A DNA stretch of 46,020 nt from Bacteroidales bacterium (GTDB lineage Bacteria > Bacteroidota > Bacteroidia > Bacteroidales > VadinHA17), in NCBI GenBank assembly GCA_024763075.1, contig JANTGF010000026.1:1-46020 (forward strand). The letters are read 5' to 3'. Shown here piece after piece: positions 19,278-26,799 of the stretch. A program made the position numbers and the translations under genes. Positions within the stretch are counted from its first letter, which is position 1; every line of letters begins with the position of its first letter. Under the pieces are notes generated by a model. The model did no database searches. It was not told the DNA's origin and saw only the letters and a list, made by a program, of their open reading frames with translations.

Positions 19278-19550
19278 CTATTTCATTCTTTGAAAGTTTC
19301 GTAAAATCCTGAGAAAAGTGAGTTAACAGAGAAAGCTGGTTTTTTCTATTTTCAAATGATGGTATATTCCCTCCAGCCACTCAGCACCTCTCACTTTTTT
19401 AACATCCCTAAGCCTGAGATGGATGATCATCCGTATTGACGAGTTGTTTCGTTAAGCATTTATTCATCTAAGCATTAACCTGCATCTAGGCATTGACGCT
19501 ATACCTTCCATCTTTACAACTCTCTGACTCTTAGTCACCTGACCACTCCG

Positions 19551-19680
19551 TCTCACTGTCTCACTGTCTCACTGTCTCTTCTTCTCTACATCACTCCCTC
19601 TCTCTGTCTCTCCGTCTCTCTGTCTCTCCGTCTCTCTGTCACTCTTTCAACCTTCATCGTTCATCGCTCATCGTTTCCTT
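19551..19680. repeat. Pyrimidine-rich short tandem repeats ending in KdsD-type gene (19215-19653 gap)
   Basis: The 439-bp gap between the LRR start and the SIS isomerase stop has no supportable gene beyond the promoter at 19246. From 19551 the plus strand is almost pure C/T: three TCTCACTG units, then about two and a half TCTCTCTGTCTCTCCG units. These are followed by TCATCGT/TCATCGC heptamer-like units (19654-19680) that run into the 3' end of the isomerase gene. Confidence 0.75.
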
Positions 19681-20280
19681 ACCTGCCGCTTTCCTTGACT
19701 TAACTCCCAGGTATCCTCCATGGTGTCTGAGGGCATAATCTTTGGAAGTAAACCCGGTTTTATTCATAAGAGAAACCACCAGAGCATCTCCAATTACGGT
19801 CATTACAGTGGTAGAAGTAGTTGGGGATAAGCCTAGCGGGCAAACCTCGCCCGGATCACCTGTATGGATCGCCACATCAGCTATTTCAGCTAGCAGACTG
19901 TCAATTTTACCACTGATTACAATAAGCGGCAAACCTTTATACAGGTTTTTTGCCAGCTCAACCAGCTCTAATATTTCTCTTGTTTTTCCTGAATTGGAGA
20001 TCAGAAACAATACATCATTTTCCTGGATCACTCCAAGATCACCATGTTGGGCATCACTTGGATGCAGGAAAACAGAGGGAGTTCCGGTTGAACTGAAAGT
20101 AGTAGCAATATTAATGGCGATTTGTCCGGCTTTTCCCATACCGCTTGTAATAACTTTTCCGGTATTAATATGGACGTGCTCATAAATAATCTGAATGGCT
20201 TTATCAAAACTATCATTTACCGGTATGTTTAAGATAGCACGGGCTTCTTCCTGAAATATTTTCTGAATGTTATTCAACAT
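19654..20280 (-). CDS. kdsD: SIS-domain arabinose-5-phosphate isomerase type protein, without CBS domains
   Basis: A 208-residue sugar isomerase. The KdsD/KpsF/GutQ family interconverts ribulose-5-phosphate and arabinose-5-phosphate, the first step of Kdo synthesis for lipopolysaccharide. The family landmarks are GMGKAG (Lys50), HPSDAQHGDLG (His79), SNSGKT (95-100), GEVCPLGLSPTTSTT (Glu145) and RHHGGYLG (His186). The usual enzyme is about 320-330 residues with two C-terminal CBS domains; here only the SIS domain is present, a known short form. The last residues (ETMSDER) are encoded by a GATGAGC/GATGAAC repeat, so the C-terminal tail looks acquired from repeat DNA. It is divergent from the ROK gene; a near-consensus -7 (TATCTTCG on the minus strand) lies at 20309-20316. 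Confidence 0.85.
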   Translation of the reverse strand: MLNNIQKIFQEEARAILNIPVNDSFDKAIQIIYEHVHINTGKVITSGMGKAGQIAINIATTFSSTGTPSVFLHPSDAQHGDLGVIQENDVLFLISNSGKTREILELVELAKNLYKGLPLIVISGKIDSLLAEIADVAIHTGDPGEVCPLGLSPTTSTTVMTVIGDALVVSLMNKTGFTSKDYALRHHGGYLGVKSRKAAGKETMSDER

Positions 20281-20533
20281 GAAATAGATTTTTGAAATAA
20301 AAGTTCAGCGAAGATATGTATTTTCTGTTTTCAAAAAAGCAATTATCACCTTTTGTTCTGGCTATCTGTGTAGTCATTTCAGCCTTCTTTTCAAATAATA
20401 ACTGCAAATTCACCTTTTGAGATGAAAGATTGGTAAAAAAAATATTTTTCAGGAGGTGAAACTATGTTACTTTATTGCAAAATTATTACTTTTGCTTACT
20501 CAATGGATATATTTGCCCACAAATTTTTTACGT

Positions 20534-21634
20534 ATGCACCCTGGAGAGGAAGGTAGAATTGTAATGACCCTCGATGCAGGAGGTACAAATTTTGTATTCT
20601 CAGCCATTCAGCGCGGAAAAGAAATATTAAATCCGGTCAGGCTTCCTTCCAATGCCCATAATCTCGATCTTTGTCTGGAAACCATGATCTTAGGCTTCAA
20701 TAAAGTTCTTGATTCTCTGAGCAAAAAACCGGTTGCAATAAGTTTTGCATTCCCCGGCCCGGCTGACTACCCGAATGGAATCATTGGTGATCTTCCCAAT
20801 CTTCCCGCATTCCGTGGAGGTGTGGCCATCGGTCCTATGCTGGAAAAAGTATTTAACCTGCCTGTTTTCATAAATAATGACGGTAATTTATTTGCTTATG
20901 GAGAAGCCATTGCAGGTTATCTCCCGTACATCAATGATTTACTGGAAGAGTCAGGAAGCCCGAAAAGGTTCCGTAACCTGGTTGGATTTACCCTGGGAAC
21001 AGGATTTGGTGCAGGAATTGTTTTAAATGGTGATTTATTAATTGGTGATAATTCTTCTGCCGCAGAAGCCTGGCTTTTGAGAAATATGGAGAATATAAAA
21101 ACGAATATTGAAGAAAGTATCAGTATTCGTGCTATTAAAAATGCCTATATAGAAAAAGCAGGTTTGGATTCCGGGATAGCTCCCGAACCCAAAGAAATTG
21201 CGGAGATTGCATCCGGTCTGAAAAAGGGCAACCAAAATGCGGCTGTTTATTCCTTTAAGAAAATGGGAGCAGCACTTGGTGAAGCAATTGCCACTGTAAA
21301 TACTCTGGTTGACGGACTGGTGGTTCTGGGGGGTGGTATATCAGCAGCCTATCCGGTTTTTCTCGATGCCGCAGTGAATGCCATGAATAGTTCTTTTTAT
21401 ACAAACGGAGATGCATTCCCAAGGTTGTTAATGAAAGTTTTTAATCTGGAGGATAAAAATGATCTGGATAAATTTGTTAAAGGAGATTCCAAAATGATTA
21501 TTATCCCCCACACAGATGAAAAGATCCTTTATGATCCCCTCATCAGGACCGGGATTGGAATTTCACGGCTGGGTACAAGCAAAGCAGTTTCCATAGGTGC
21601 CTATGCCTATGCCATTCGCAAACTGGACTCATAG
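20534..21634 (+). CDS. ROK-family sugar kinase/regulator-like protein
   Basis: About 366 residues of the ROK fold (actin-like ATPase). The phosphate-binding strand reads MTLDAGGTNFVFSAI at the N-terminus. INNDGNLFAYGEA carries the catalytic-base Asp region, and FTLGTGFGAGIVLNG is the second phosphate loop. The zinc-binding CxCGxxGC motif common in ROK kinases is not seen; that position reads GDNSSAAEAWLL. No DNA-binding domain is present, so it is more likely a hexose or amino-sugar kinase than a repressor. I favour the ATG at 20534 (or 20564). A GTG at 20456 extends the frame by 26 hydrophobic residues unlike the family. Neighbours (KdsD-type isomerase, NagB fusion) support a sugar-phosphate role. 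A heptamer repeat begins 2 bp after its stop. Confidence 0.82.
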   Translation: MHPGEEGRIVMTLDAGGTNFVFSAIQRGKEILNPVRLPSNAHNLDLCLETMILGFNKVLDSLSKKPVAISFAFPGPADYPNGIIGDLPNLPAFRGGVAIGPMLEKVFNLPVFINNDGNLFAYGEAIAGYLPYINDLLEESGSPKRFRNLVGFTLGTGFGAGIVLNGDLLIGDNSSAAEAWLLRNMENIKTNIEESISIRAIKNAYIEKAGLDSGIAPEPKEIAEIASGLKKGNQNAAVYSFKKMGAALGEAIATVNTLVDGLVVLGGGISAAYPVFLDAAVNAMNSSFYTNGDAFPRLLMKVFNLEDKNDLDKFVKGDSKMIIIPHTDEKILYDPLIRTGIGISRLGTSKAVSIGAYAYAIRKLDS

Positions 21635-21636
21635 TT

Positions 21637-21685
21637 CCTTCTGCCTTCTGCCTTCTGCCTTCTGCCCTCTGCCCTCTGCCCTCTG
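21637..21685 (+). repeat. Seven-copy heptanucleotide tandem repeat after the ROK gene
   Basis: Four units of CCTTCTG (21637-21664) are followed by three units of CCCTCTG (21665-21685), then degenerate CCTTTTT and ACTTCTT units. The array starts 2 bp after the TAG stop. A shorter relative (CTGCCTTCTGCCTTCTTAC and so on) lies at 22271-22310, just before the nagB promoter. Confidence 0.9.
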
Positions 21686-21769
21686 CCTTTTTACTTCTTA
21701 CTTCTTACAATAAATGATCTGCAATAGCAAGAATTAAATCTTGTTTATACAACCCGATTCTGTTCCGTC

Positions 21770-21878
21770 GCTGCTAAACTGAAGATTTCTGTCAGACATA
21801 TCGTTGCACCGGCTTTTGTTTTATTTTTCTGTTTCCCGGGGTTTCACCCCGGGCTATGATATTGCGCTCTTTCAGAGC
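21770..21878 (-). repeat. Diverged single copy of the 206-bp structured element (inverted)
   Basis: On the minus strand this reads hairpin 1 GCTCT-gaa-AGAGC (21866-21878), a 12-nt linker GCAATATCATAG, and hairpin 2 CCCGGGG-tgaaa-CCCCGGG (21835-21853). A block with CCGGTGCA and ACAGAAAT follows, down to about 21785. Order, spacing and linker match the tandem array at 25583-26440, where hairpin 1 has a different sequence but still pairs. The rest of the 740-bp gap (21635-22374) holds the heptamer repeats, a hairpin built on GGGTCCC/GGGATCCC (22027-22046) and the nagB promoter. I see no gene in it. Confidence 0.7.
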
Positions 21879-22333
21879 TAAGATTTTTCAAGATAATCAA
21901 TTTAAATTTTGCATTCAATTATAAATTGAATCATTGAGTAATTGCTACATTATCAAATTGATTGATCCCTGTTAAATGTTAATTGTTCCCTGTCACGAGA
22001 ACATGCAAATATTAGCACCAAGAGCCGGGTCCCCCGGAGGGATCCCTGTGGGAGAAGGGTGATTTCAACTGTTTTGGGATTTCTTGTCCCCGTTTTTTGG
22101 TCAAAAAACTATTAATAACAATTGGATTACAATTAATCACCACCGAATTGCTATTAATGACTATAAATGACATTCATCAACCTGCCCTTTTCATCCTCCG
22201 TAGCAAACTTTGATCTCCATAGCCTCAGCGAGAGTGATGGCCAAGGAGATAGCGAAGAAGGATTTACCCACTGCCTTCTGCCTTCTTACTTCTGCCTTTT
22301 TACTTTTAACTTTTTTTTGTCTATTTCATTGAC

Positions 22334-22341
22334 TATCTTTG
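22334..22341 (+). promoter_or_regulatory. Probable -7 element of the nagB-fusion promoter
   Basis: TATCTTTG is a full match to the Bacteroidota -7 consensus TAnnTTTG and lies 33 bp before the start codon. The best upstream TTTG (22316-22319) leaves only a 14-nt spacer, shorter than the usual 19-20, so the -33 assignment is uncertain. Confidence 0.45.
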
Positions 22342-22374
22342 ATTAGGAAAATTTATTAAACTCTAAGAAGTACT

Positions 22375-24312
22375 ATGGGTACAATTAATCATATTGAGAA
22401 TGATCTATATAATGAAGATCATATGCGGTTTGAAAACTTACCGGTAAGAATTTACAGGGAAGAAAAGGATGCTTCAAAGGTTGTGGCCGATGAAATCGCT
22501 GACCTGATCAGAGAAAAACAAAAGTACAAAGCAAATTGTGTTTTAGGCCTTCCAACAGGTTCAACTCCGGTTGGAGTTTATAAAGAACTGGTTCGTTTAC
22601 ATCAGCAGGAAAATTTGAGTTTTCAAAATGTAATTACCTTTAATACAGATGAATATTATGGCATCAGGCCAACACGTGTACAAAGCTTTCACCGGTTTAT
22701 GAGAGAACATCTTTTTGATCATATAGATATTCTAGAAGAGAACATTCATATTCCTGATGGCACTGTACCCATTGAAGAAGTAGCTGACTATTGTAAACAT
22801 TATGAAGCAGAAATAGCCAAAGCAGGAGGCATTGATTTGCAACTACTTGGTATTGGCCGTACAGGCCACATTGGCTTTAATGAACCCGGTTCAGGTAAAA
22901 AATCCAAAACCCGGTTAATAACACTTGATTATATTACGCGGGGAGATGCTGCCAGTGATTTTTTTGGAGAAGAAAATGTACCCAGGAAGGCAATTACCAT
23001 GGGAATAAAGACTTTTTTGAATTCTGAAAAGATTATTCTTATGGCATGGGGGGAAGGAAAAGCAAAAGTAATTAGGGAAATGGTTGAGGGGGAAGTCAAG
23101 GATTCTCTGCCTGCAAGTTATCTTCAGGAACATCCGAATACAGTAGTTATAGTAGATGATGCGGCTTCTGCTGAGTTAACACGAATTAAAACCCCCTGGT
23201 TGGTAGGTATTTGCGGATGGGATGAAAAGCAGATCAGAAAAGCAGTGGTATGGTTGTGCCAGAAAGTTGATAAGCCCATTTTAAAACTGACCAATCGTGA
23301 TTATAATGAGAATGGGATGAGTGATCTCGCAGCGGAACTGGGACCTGCTTATCAGATAAATCTGAAAGTATTTAACGACCTGCAAAGTACAATAACCGGT
23401 TGGCCTGGAGGAAAACCAAATGCCGATGATAGTCGAAGGCCTGAGAGAGCTGTTCCTTTTCCAAAAAAAGTGGTTATTTTCAGCCCGCACCCGGACGACG
23501 ATGTAATTTCTATGGGAGGCACTTTTATCCGGCTTGTTGACCATGGGAATGATGTGCATGTGGCTTATCAAACCTCGGGGAACATTGCTGTTTTTGACGA
23601 TGATGTAGTACGTTTTACTGATTTTATCGTAGATTATCAAACCATGTTTTCATCTGAATATAATGAATTTAAAGAGATGTTTGCCAGGGTGCAGGAAACC
23701 ATAAAGAATAAGAAACCGGGGGAAGTCGATTCAAAGGAAGTACGGGAAGTAAAAACCCTGATTCGCAGGGGAGAAGCAAAAGCGGCCTGCCGGTTTATAG
23801 GTATTCCCGATGATCATGTACATTTTCTTGACCTCCCGTTTTATGAAACCGGAGCAGTAAAGAAAAAGCCCTATGGAAAAGAGGATGTGAAAATAATTGT
23901 AAATTTGTTAAGGAAGCTGAAGCCTCATCAGATATATGCAGCAGGGGATCTGTCCGATCCGCATGGAACACACAGGGTATGTTTTGAGGCGATTATTGCT
24001 GCACTGGAAATCGTAAAAAAAGACGATTGGCTAAAAGATTGTTATGTTTGGCTTTACAGAGGTGCCTGGCAGGAATGGAGCATTTCTGAGGTGGAAATGG
24101 CTGTACCTCTTAGTCCGGATGAAGTGAATCGAAAACGCAGGGCAATATTCAAACATCAGTCACAAAAAGACGGAGTTTTGTTTCCCGGCTCCGATGAAAG
24201 GGAGTTCTGGCAACGGGCAGAAGCCAGAAATCATGCTACGGCCAATTTGTATGATAAACTTGGAATGGCAGAATATCAGGCTTTTGAAGCATTTGTAAGA
24301 TATTATCCATAA
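22375..24312 (+). CDS. nagB: Glucosamine-6-phosphate deaminase-like / PIG-L deacetylase-like fusion protein
   Basis: A 645-residue two-domain cytoplasmic enzyme. Residues 20-290 are a NagB fold, which converts glucosamine-6-phosphate to fructose-6-phosphate and ammonia: GLPTGSTPVGVY (58-69), TDEYYG (91-96) and GIGRTGHIGFNEPG (159-172). The catalytic His165 and Glu170 are kept, but the triad Asp (NDGH in E. coli) is Thr163. Residues 363-640 are a PIG-L/LmbE N-deacetylase fold with the zinc motif SPHPDDD (370-376) and a later DPHGTHR. The pair suggests linked deacetylation and deamination of N-acetylated amino sugars. This fusion is common in Bacteroidota and annotated as NagB, though its substrate is uncertain. 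An SMP-30-like lipoprotein gene follows 27 bp later. Confidence 0.88.
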   Translation: MGTINHIENDLYNEDHMRFENLPVRIYREEKDASKVVADEIADLIREKQKYKANCVLGLPTGSTPVGVYKELVRLHQQENLSFQNVITFNTDEYYGIRPTRVQSFHRFMREHLFDHIDILEENIHIPDGTVPIEEVADYCKHYEAEIAKAGGIDLQLLGIGRTGHIGFNEPGSGKKSKTRLITLDYITRGDAASDFFGEENVPRKAITMGIKTFLNSEKIILMAWGEGKAKVIREMVEGEVKDSLPASYLQEHPNTVVIVDDAASAELTRIKTPWLVGICGWDEKQIRKAVVWLCQKVDKPILKLTNRDYNENGMSDLAAELGPAYQINLKVFNDLQSTITGWPGGKPNADDSRRPERAVPFPKKVVIFSPHPDDDVISMGGTFIRLVDHGNDVHVAYQTSGNIAVFDDDVVRFTDFIVDYQTMFSSEYNEFKEMFARVQETIKNKKPGEVDSKEVREVKTLIRRGEAKAACRFIGIPDDHVHFLDLPFYETGAVKKKPYGKEDVKIIVNLLRKLKPHQIYAAGDLSDPHGTHRVCFEAIIAALEIVKKDDWLKDCYVWLYRGAWQEWSISEVEMAVPLSPDEVNRKRRAIFKHQSQKDGVLFPGSDEREFWQRAEARNHATANLYDKLGMAEYQAFEAFVRYYP

Positions 24313-24339
24313 TTGCATTAATTAATTAAACTACTCTAA

Positions 24340-25269
24340 ATGAGGATATTCGTTTTTTATATATTTGGTTTTGTATTGCTTTTATCCTGTAACCAAAAAA
24401 GTAATAATCCAGGTGATTCGCAGAATGATAAAAAAGAACAGATTGAAAAAGTTTATTATCATATCACAGATTTTGGCACTCCAGGTGATTTTACCTCCGG
24501 GATAGAAGGCCCTGCCTGGAATCGGGATGATCATTTTCTTTACCTGGTTAATTATAAGAAAGAGGGAACCATAGGCAGAATAGATCTTAAAGGAAAAGCA
24601 AGCTTATTTGTGGAGCTTCCTGAGGGCAGTACAGGCAACGGTATCCGGTTCCACCAAGATGGTTCCATGCTGATTGCTGATTACACCGGACACAATATCC
24701 TGCGGGTTGACATGAAGACCAAAGAGATTACGGTATATGTCCATAATGATGAAATGAATCAGCCAAACGACCTGGCAATATCCGGCAATAATACCTTGTA
24801 TCTGAGTGATCCTGACTGGAAAAATTCTACAGGTAAACTTTGGAAGGTTGACCCTGACCGCAATATTACTTTACTGGAAGAAAATATGGGTACAACCAAC
24901 GGAATAGAAGTTTCACCGGGAGACAGTATTCTTTATGTCAATGAAAGTACTCAGCGGAAGATCTGGGCTTACGATATTATGCAGGATGGAAACATTGCTA
25001 ACAAACGCCTTTTTTATTCCTTTGATGATTTCGGGATGGATGGCATGCGCTGTGATAAAGAGGGTAACCTGTATGTTACCAGGTATGGAAAAGGAACAGT
25101 GGTAATTCTTTCCCCGAAGGGTGAAATACTGTATGAGGTAATTATGAAAGGAAAAAATACCTCAAATATTGCATTTGGCGGATTGAGCGGACAGGCTTGT
25201 TTTGTTACCTTGCAGGACAGGGGAGCAGTTGAACGTTTTTTTGCAAAGATTCCGGGAAGGGATTTTTAG
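24340..25269 (+). CDS. SMP-30/gluconolactonase-like lipoprotein
   Basis: A 309-residue exported lipoprotein. The lipobox LLLSC puts the lipidated Cys at residue 17, followed by a polar linker. The body is a six-bladed beta-propeller of the SMP-30/gluconolactonase/LRE family. Indicative pieces are GIEGPAWNRDD (first metal-ligand Glu), NQPNDLAISGNNTLYLSDPD (Asn and Asp ligands) and TNGIEVSPGDSILYVNES (Asn/Asp ligands). The family hydrolyses sugar lactones with a divalent metal, and the ligands appear conserved, but the substrate is not evident. It is 27 bp downstream of the NagB/PIG-L fusion and probably cotranscribed, pointing to carbohydrate metabolism at the envelope. A short AACCC-tgc-GGGTT hairpin (25316-25328) follows. 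Confidence 0.85.
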   Translation: MRIFVFYIFGFVLLLSCNQKSNNPGDSQNDKKEQIEKVYYHITDFGTPGDFTSGIEGPAWNRDDHFLYLVNYKKEGTIGRIDLKGKASLFVELPEGSTGNGIRFHQDGSMLIADYTGHNILRVDMKTKEITVYVHNDEMNQPNDLAISGNNTLYLSDPDWKNSTGKLWKVDPDRNITLLEENMGTTNGIEVSPGDSILYVNESTQRKIWAYDIMQDGNIANKRLFYSFDDFGMDGMRCDKEGNLYVTRYGKGTVVILSPKGEILYEVIMKGKNTSNIAFGGLSGQACFVTLQDRGAVERFFAKIPGRDF

Positions 25270-25315
25270 TTTTCTATATTTCATTTTCTGAAATCTTTTC
25301 CCCAATATGCATTCT

Positions 25316-25403
25316 AACCCTGCGGGTTGTTTGATTTGTATTTTTGCATATTGATAACGGCCACTGAAGTAGCCAACTATTATCAGTAAGTCTCTACGAG
25401 ACT
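25316..25403. other. Cluster of hairpins after the lipoprotein gene
   Basis: Three inverted repeats lie in 90 bp. AACCC-tgc-GGGTT (25316-25328) precedes T-rich DNA and may be a weak terminator. A longer fold has TGATAA (25352-25357) pairing with TTATCA (25380-25385) around an inner GGCcACT/AGTaGCC stem. A third hairpin is AGTCTC-tac-GAGACT (25389-25403). The dense folding suggests a structured RNA or a palindromic repeat. Nothing identifiable lies between here and the array at about 25583. Confidence 0.5.
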
Positions 25404-25582
25404 ATTATTTGGAATTCTATACTCATTTCCAAAGGTCAGTCCGAACGAATATTCTTCGCATTAGGGACAGAACTTTAACAGGCAAGCATTTAATTACCTG
25501 TCCAAAGGTAATGACTAACAAGGCCCGGCGCACCACAATGTTCTGTAAAACAGTAATGCATCCATTCGACGGAACGGAACAT

Positions 25583-26440
25583 TGTTTTTCCCCACACCGG
25601 AATGTCACTTGCATCAACATGAAAGTTTTCCACAAGGGAATGTCCGGAGTACGAATTAAGGTGTTACAATTTTTTTATAGTTAACTATCTGTAGAAGTCC
25701 GGTATGGGCGACATATCATAACCAGGGGTTTTAACCCCGGGGTCAGGAGAATCATGGCAAAAACCGGCACATCGCAATGCATAACAAAAAGATATTGTTT
25801 CCCTGCGCCGGAATGAAAAATCGTTTATTTTTCCACAGGCTTGAATATCCGGAGGGCGAATCCAGGTGTTGCAATTATTATTATAGTAAACTATCTGTAA
25901 AAGCCCGGTATGGGCGACATTTCATAACCCGGGGTTTTAACCCCGGGATTAGGAGAATCATGGTAAAAACCGGTGCATCGCAATGCATAACAGAAAGATA
26001 TTGTTTCCATGCGCCGGAATGAAAAATCGTTTTTATTTCAACAGACTTGTTTGTCCGGAGGGCGAATCCAGGTGTTACAATTATTTTTATAGTAAACTAT
26101 CTGGGAAAGCCCGGTATGGGCGACATTTCATAACCCGGGGTTTTAACCCCGGGGTCAGGAGAATCATGGTAAAAACCGGCGCATCACAATGCATAACAGA
26201 AAGATATTGTCTCCATGTGCCGGAATAAAAAATCGTTTTTATTTCCACAGACTTGTTTGTCCGGAGGGCGAATCCAGATGTTACAAGTATTTTTATAGTA
26301 GATTATCTGCAGAAGCCCGGCATGGGCGACATATCATAACCCGGGGTTTTAACCCCGGGATTAGGAGAATCACGGCAAAAACCGGCGCATCGCAATGCAT
26401 AACAGAAAGATATTGTCTCCATGCGCCGGAATTAAAAATT
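25583..26440 (+). repeat. Tandem array of a 206-bp structured element (about 4.2 units)
   Basis: The word CAATGCATAACA recurs, with minor changes, at exact 206-bp intervals (25775, 25981, 26187, 26393), and most of the sequence between is shared. The first unit is diverged at its 5' end and the last is cut off at about 26440. Each unit carries hairpin 1 (GCCC-ggtat-GGGC, 25903-25915 in one unit), a 12-nt linker GACATTTCATAA, and a strong hairpin 2 with arms CCCGGGGTT/AACCCCGGG (25928-25947, 26134-26153, 26340-26359; weaker at 25723-25741). Open frames through the units overlap and shift because 206 is not a multiple of three, so I treat the array as non-coding. Confidence 0.88.
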
Positions 26441-26520
26441 GGAATATCCGGTATATTCCTATCCATAAATGGATATTTCTCAAATTTACCCTTTGAAAAT
26501 TGCAGAGAAATATAAATCTA

Positions 26521-26555
26521 TTGATAATTTTAGAATTATTTTTTTTCTATCTTTG
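26521..26555 (+). promoter_or_regulatory. Promoter-like sequence upstream of tRNA remnant and tRNA-Arg
   Basis: TATCTTTG (26548-26555) fits the Bacteroidota -7 consensus exactly. A TTG lies at 26521-26523, but the 24-nt spacer is longer than usual. It would start transcripts at about 26561-26563, just before the truncated tRNA-like sequence. No equally good -7 element is visible nearer the intact tRNA. Confidence 0.45.
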
Positions 26556-26563
26556 CAGAAATA

Positions 26564-26601
26564 TTGGACCCATAACCTGCCTGCCTGCGGCAGGGTGCAC
26601 C
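26564..26601 (+). pseudogene. Possible remnant of the 5' half of tRNA-Arg
   Basis: TTGGACCCATA (26564-26574) and GTGCACC (26595-26601) match, in order, TTGGACCCGTA and GTGCACC of the intact tRNA 136 bp downstream. The D-arm region between them is replaced by a palindromic CCTGCC-tgc-GGCAGG insert (26580-26594). The anticodon arm and 3' half are missing. The match is short, so chance cannot be excluded. Confidence 0.35.
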
Positions 26602-26701
26602 AGTAAACAATGATGAGACATATTAAAGAAAGGACATTAAACAGAATTAATTTAAAGAAATTATAAAAAAACTGTAGATATTTTAATAGAGTAATAGTGT
26701 T

Positions 26702-26775
26702 GGACCCGTAGCATAACTGGATAGTGCACCTGACTACGGATCAGGAGGTTGGGGATTCGAATTCCTCCGGGTTCA
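26702..26775 (+). tRNA. tRNA-Arg (anticodon ACG)
   Basis: A 74-nt cloverleaf can be drawn in full. The acceptor stem is GGACCCG/CGGGTTC with one G-U pair, the D-stem is GCAT/GTGC, and the anticodon stem is CCTGA/TCAGG around the loop CTACGGA (T33 and ACG in place). The variable loop is AGGTT, and the T-arm is GGGGA-TTCGAAT-TCCTC. The discriminator base is A and CCA is not encoded. ACG, read as ICG after deamination, decodes CGU, CGC and CGA arginine codons. Confidence 0.95.
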
Positions 26776-26799
26776 CGATAACAAAGGAAGTTGTTTTTC

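Noticed and set aside
19120-19380. Minus-strand open frame overlapping the LRR gene start
   Set aside because: It overlaps the signal peptide region and promoter of the LRR gene in another frame and has no recognisable protein features.
22125-22138. A further GATTA...TAATC operator upstream of nagB
   Set aside because: The spacer is 4 nt instead of 5 and the site is about 240 bp from the gene in AT-rich DNA. It is probably chance.
22310-22375. Riboswitch or glmS-like ribozyme before the NagB fusion
   Set aside because: Only a promoter and a short AT-rich leader of about 30 nt are present. No structured leader is visible.
25583-26440. CRISPR array
   Set aside because: The whole 206-bp unit is repeated with no short repeat/variable spacer alternation, and no cas gene is present.
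25777-26515. Three similar open frames of 81-108 codons starting at 206-bp intervals in the tandem array
   Set aside because: They start at the same point of each repeat unit and overlap the next one. The period is not a multiple of three, hairpin arms lie inside them, and the translations look random and Cys/Arg-rich. They are by-products of the repeat.
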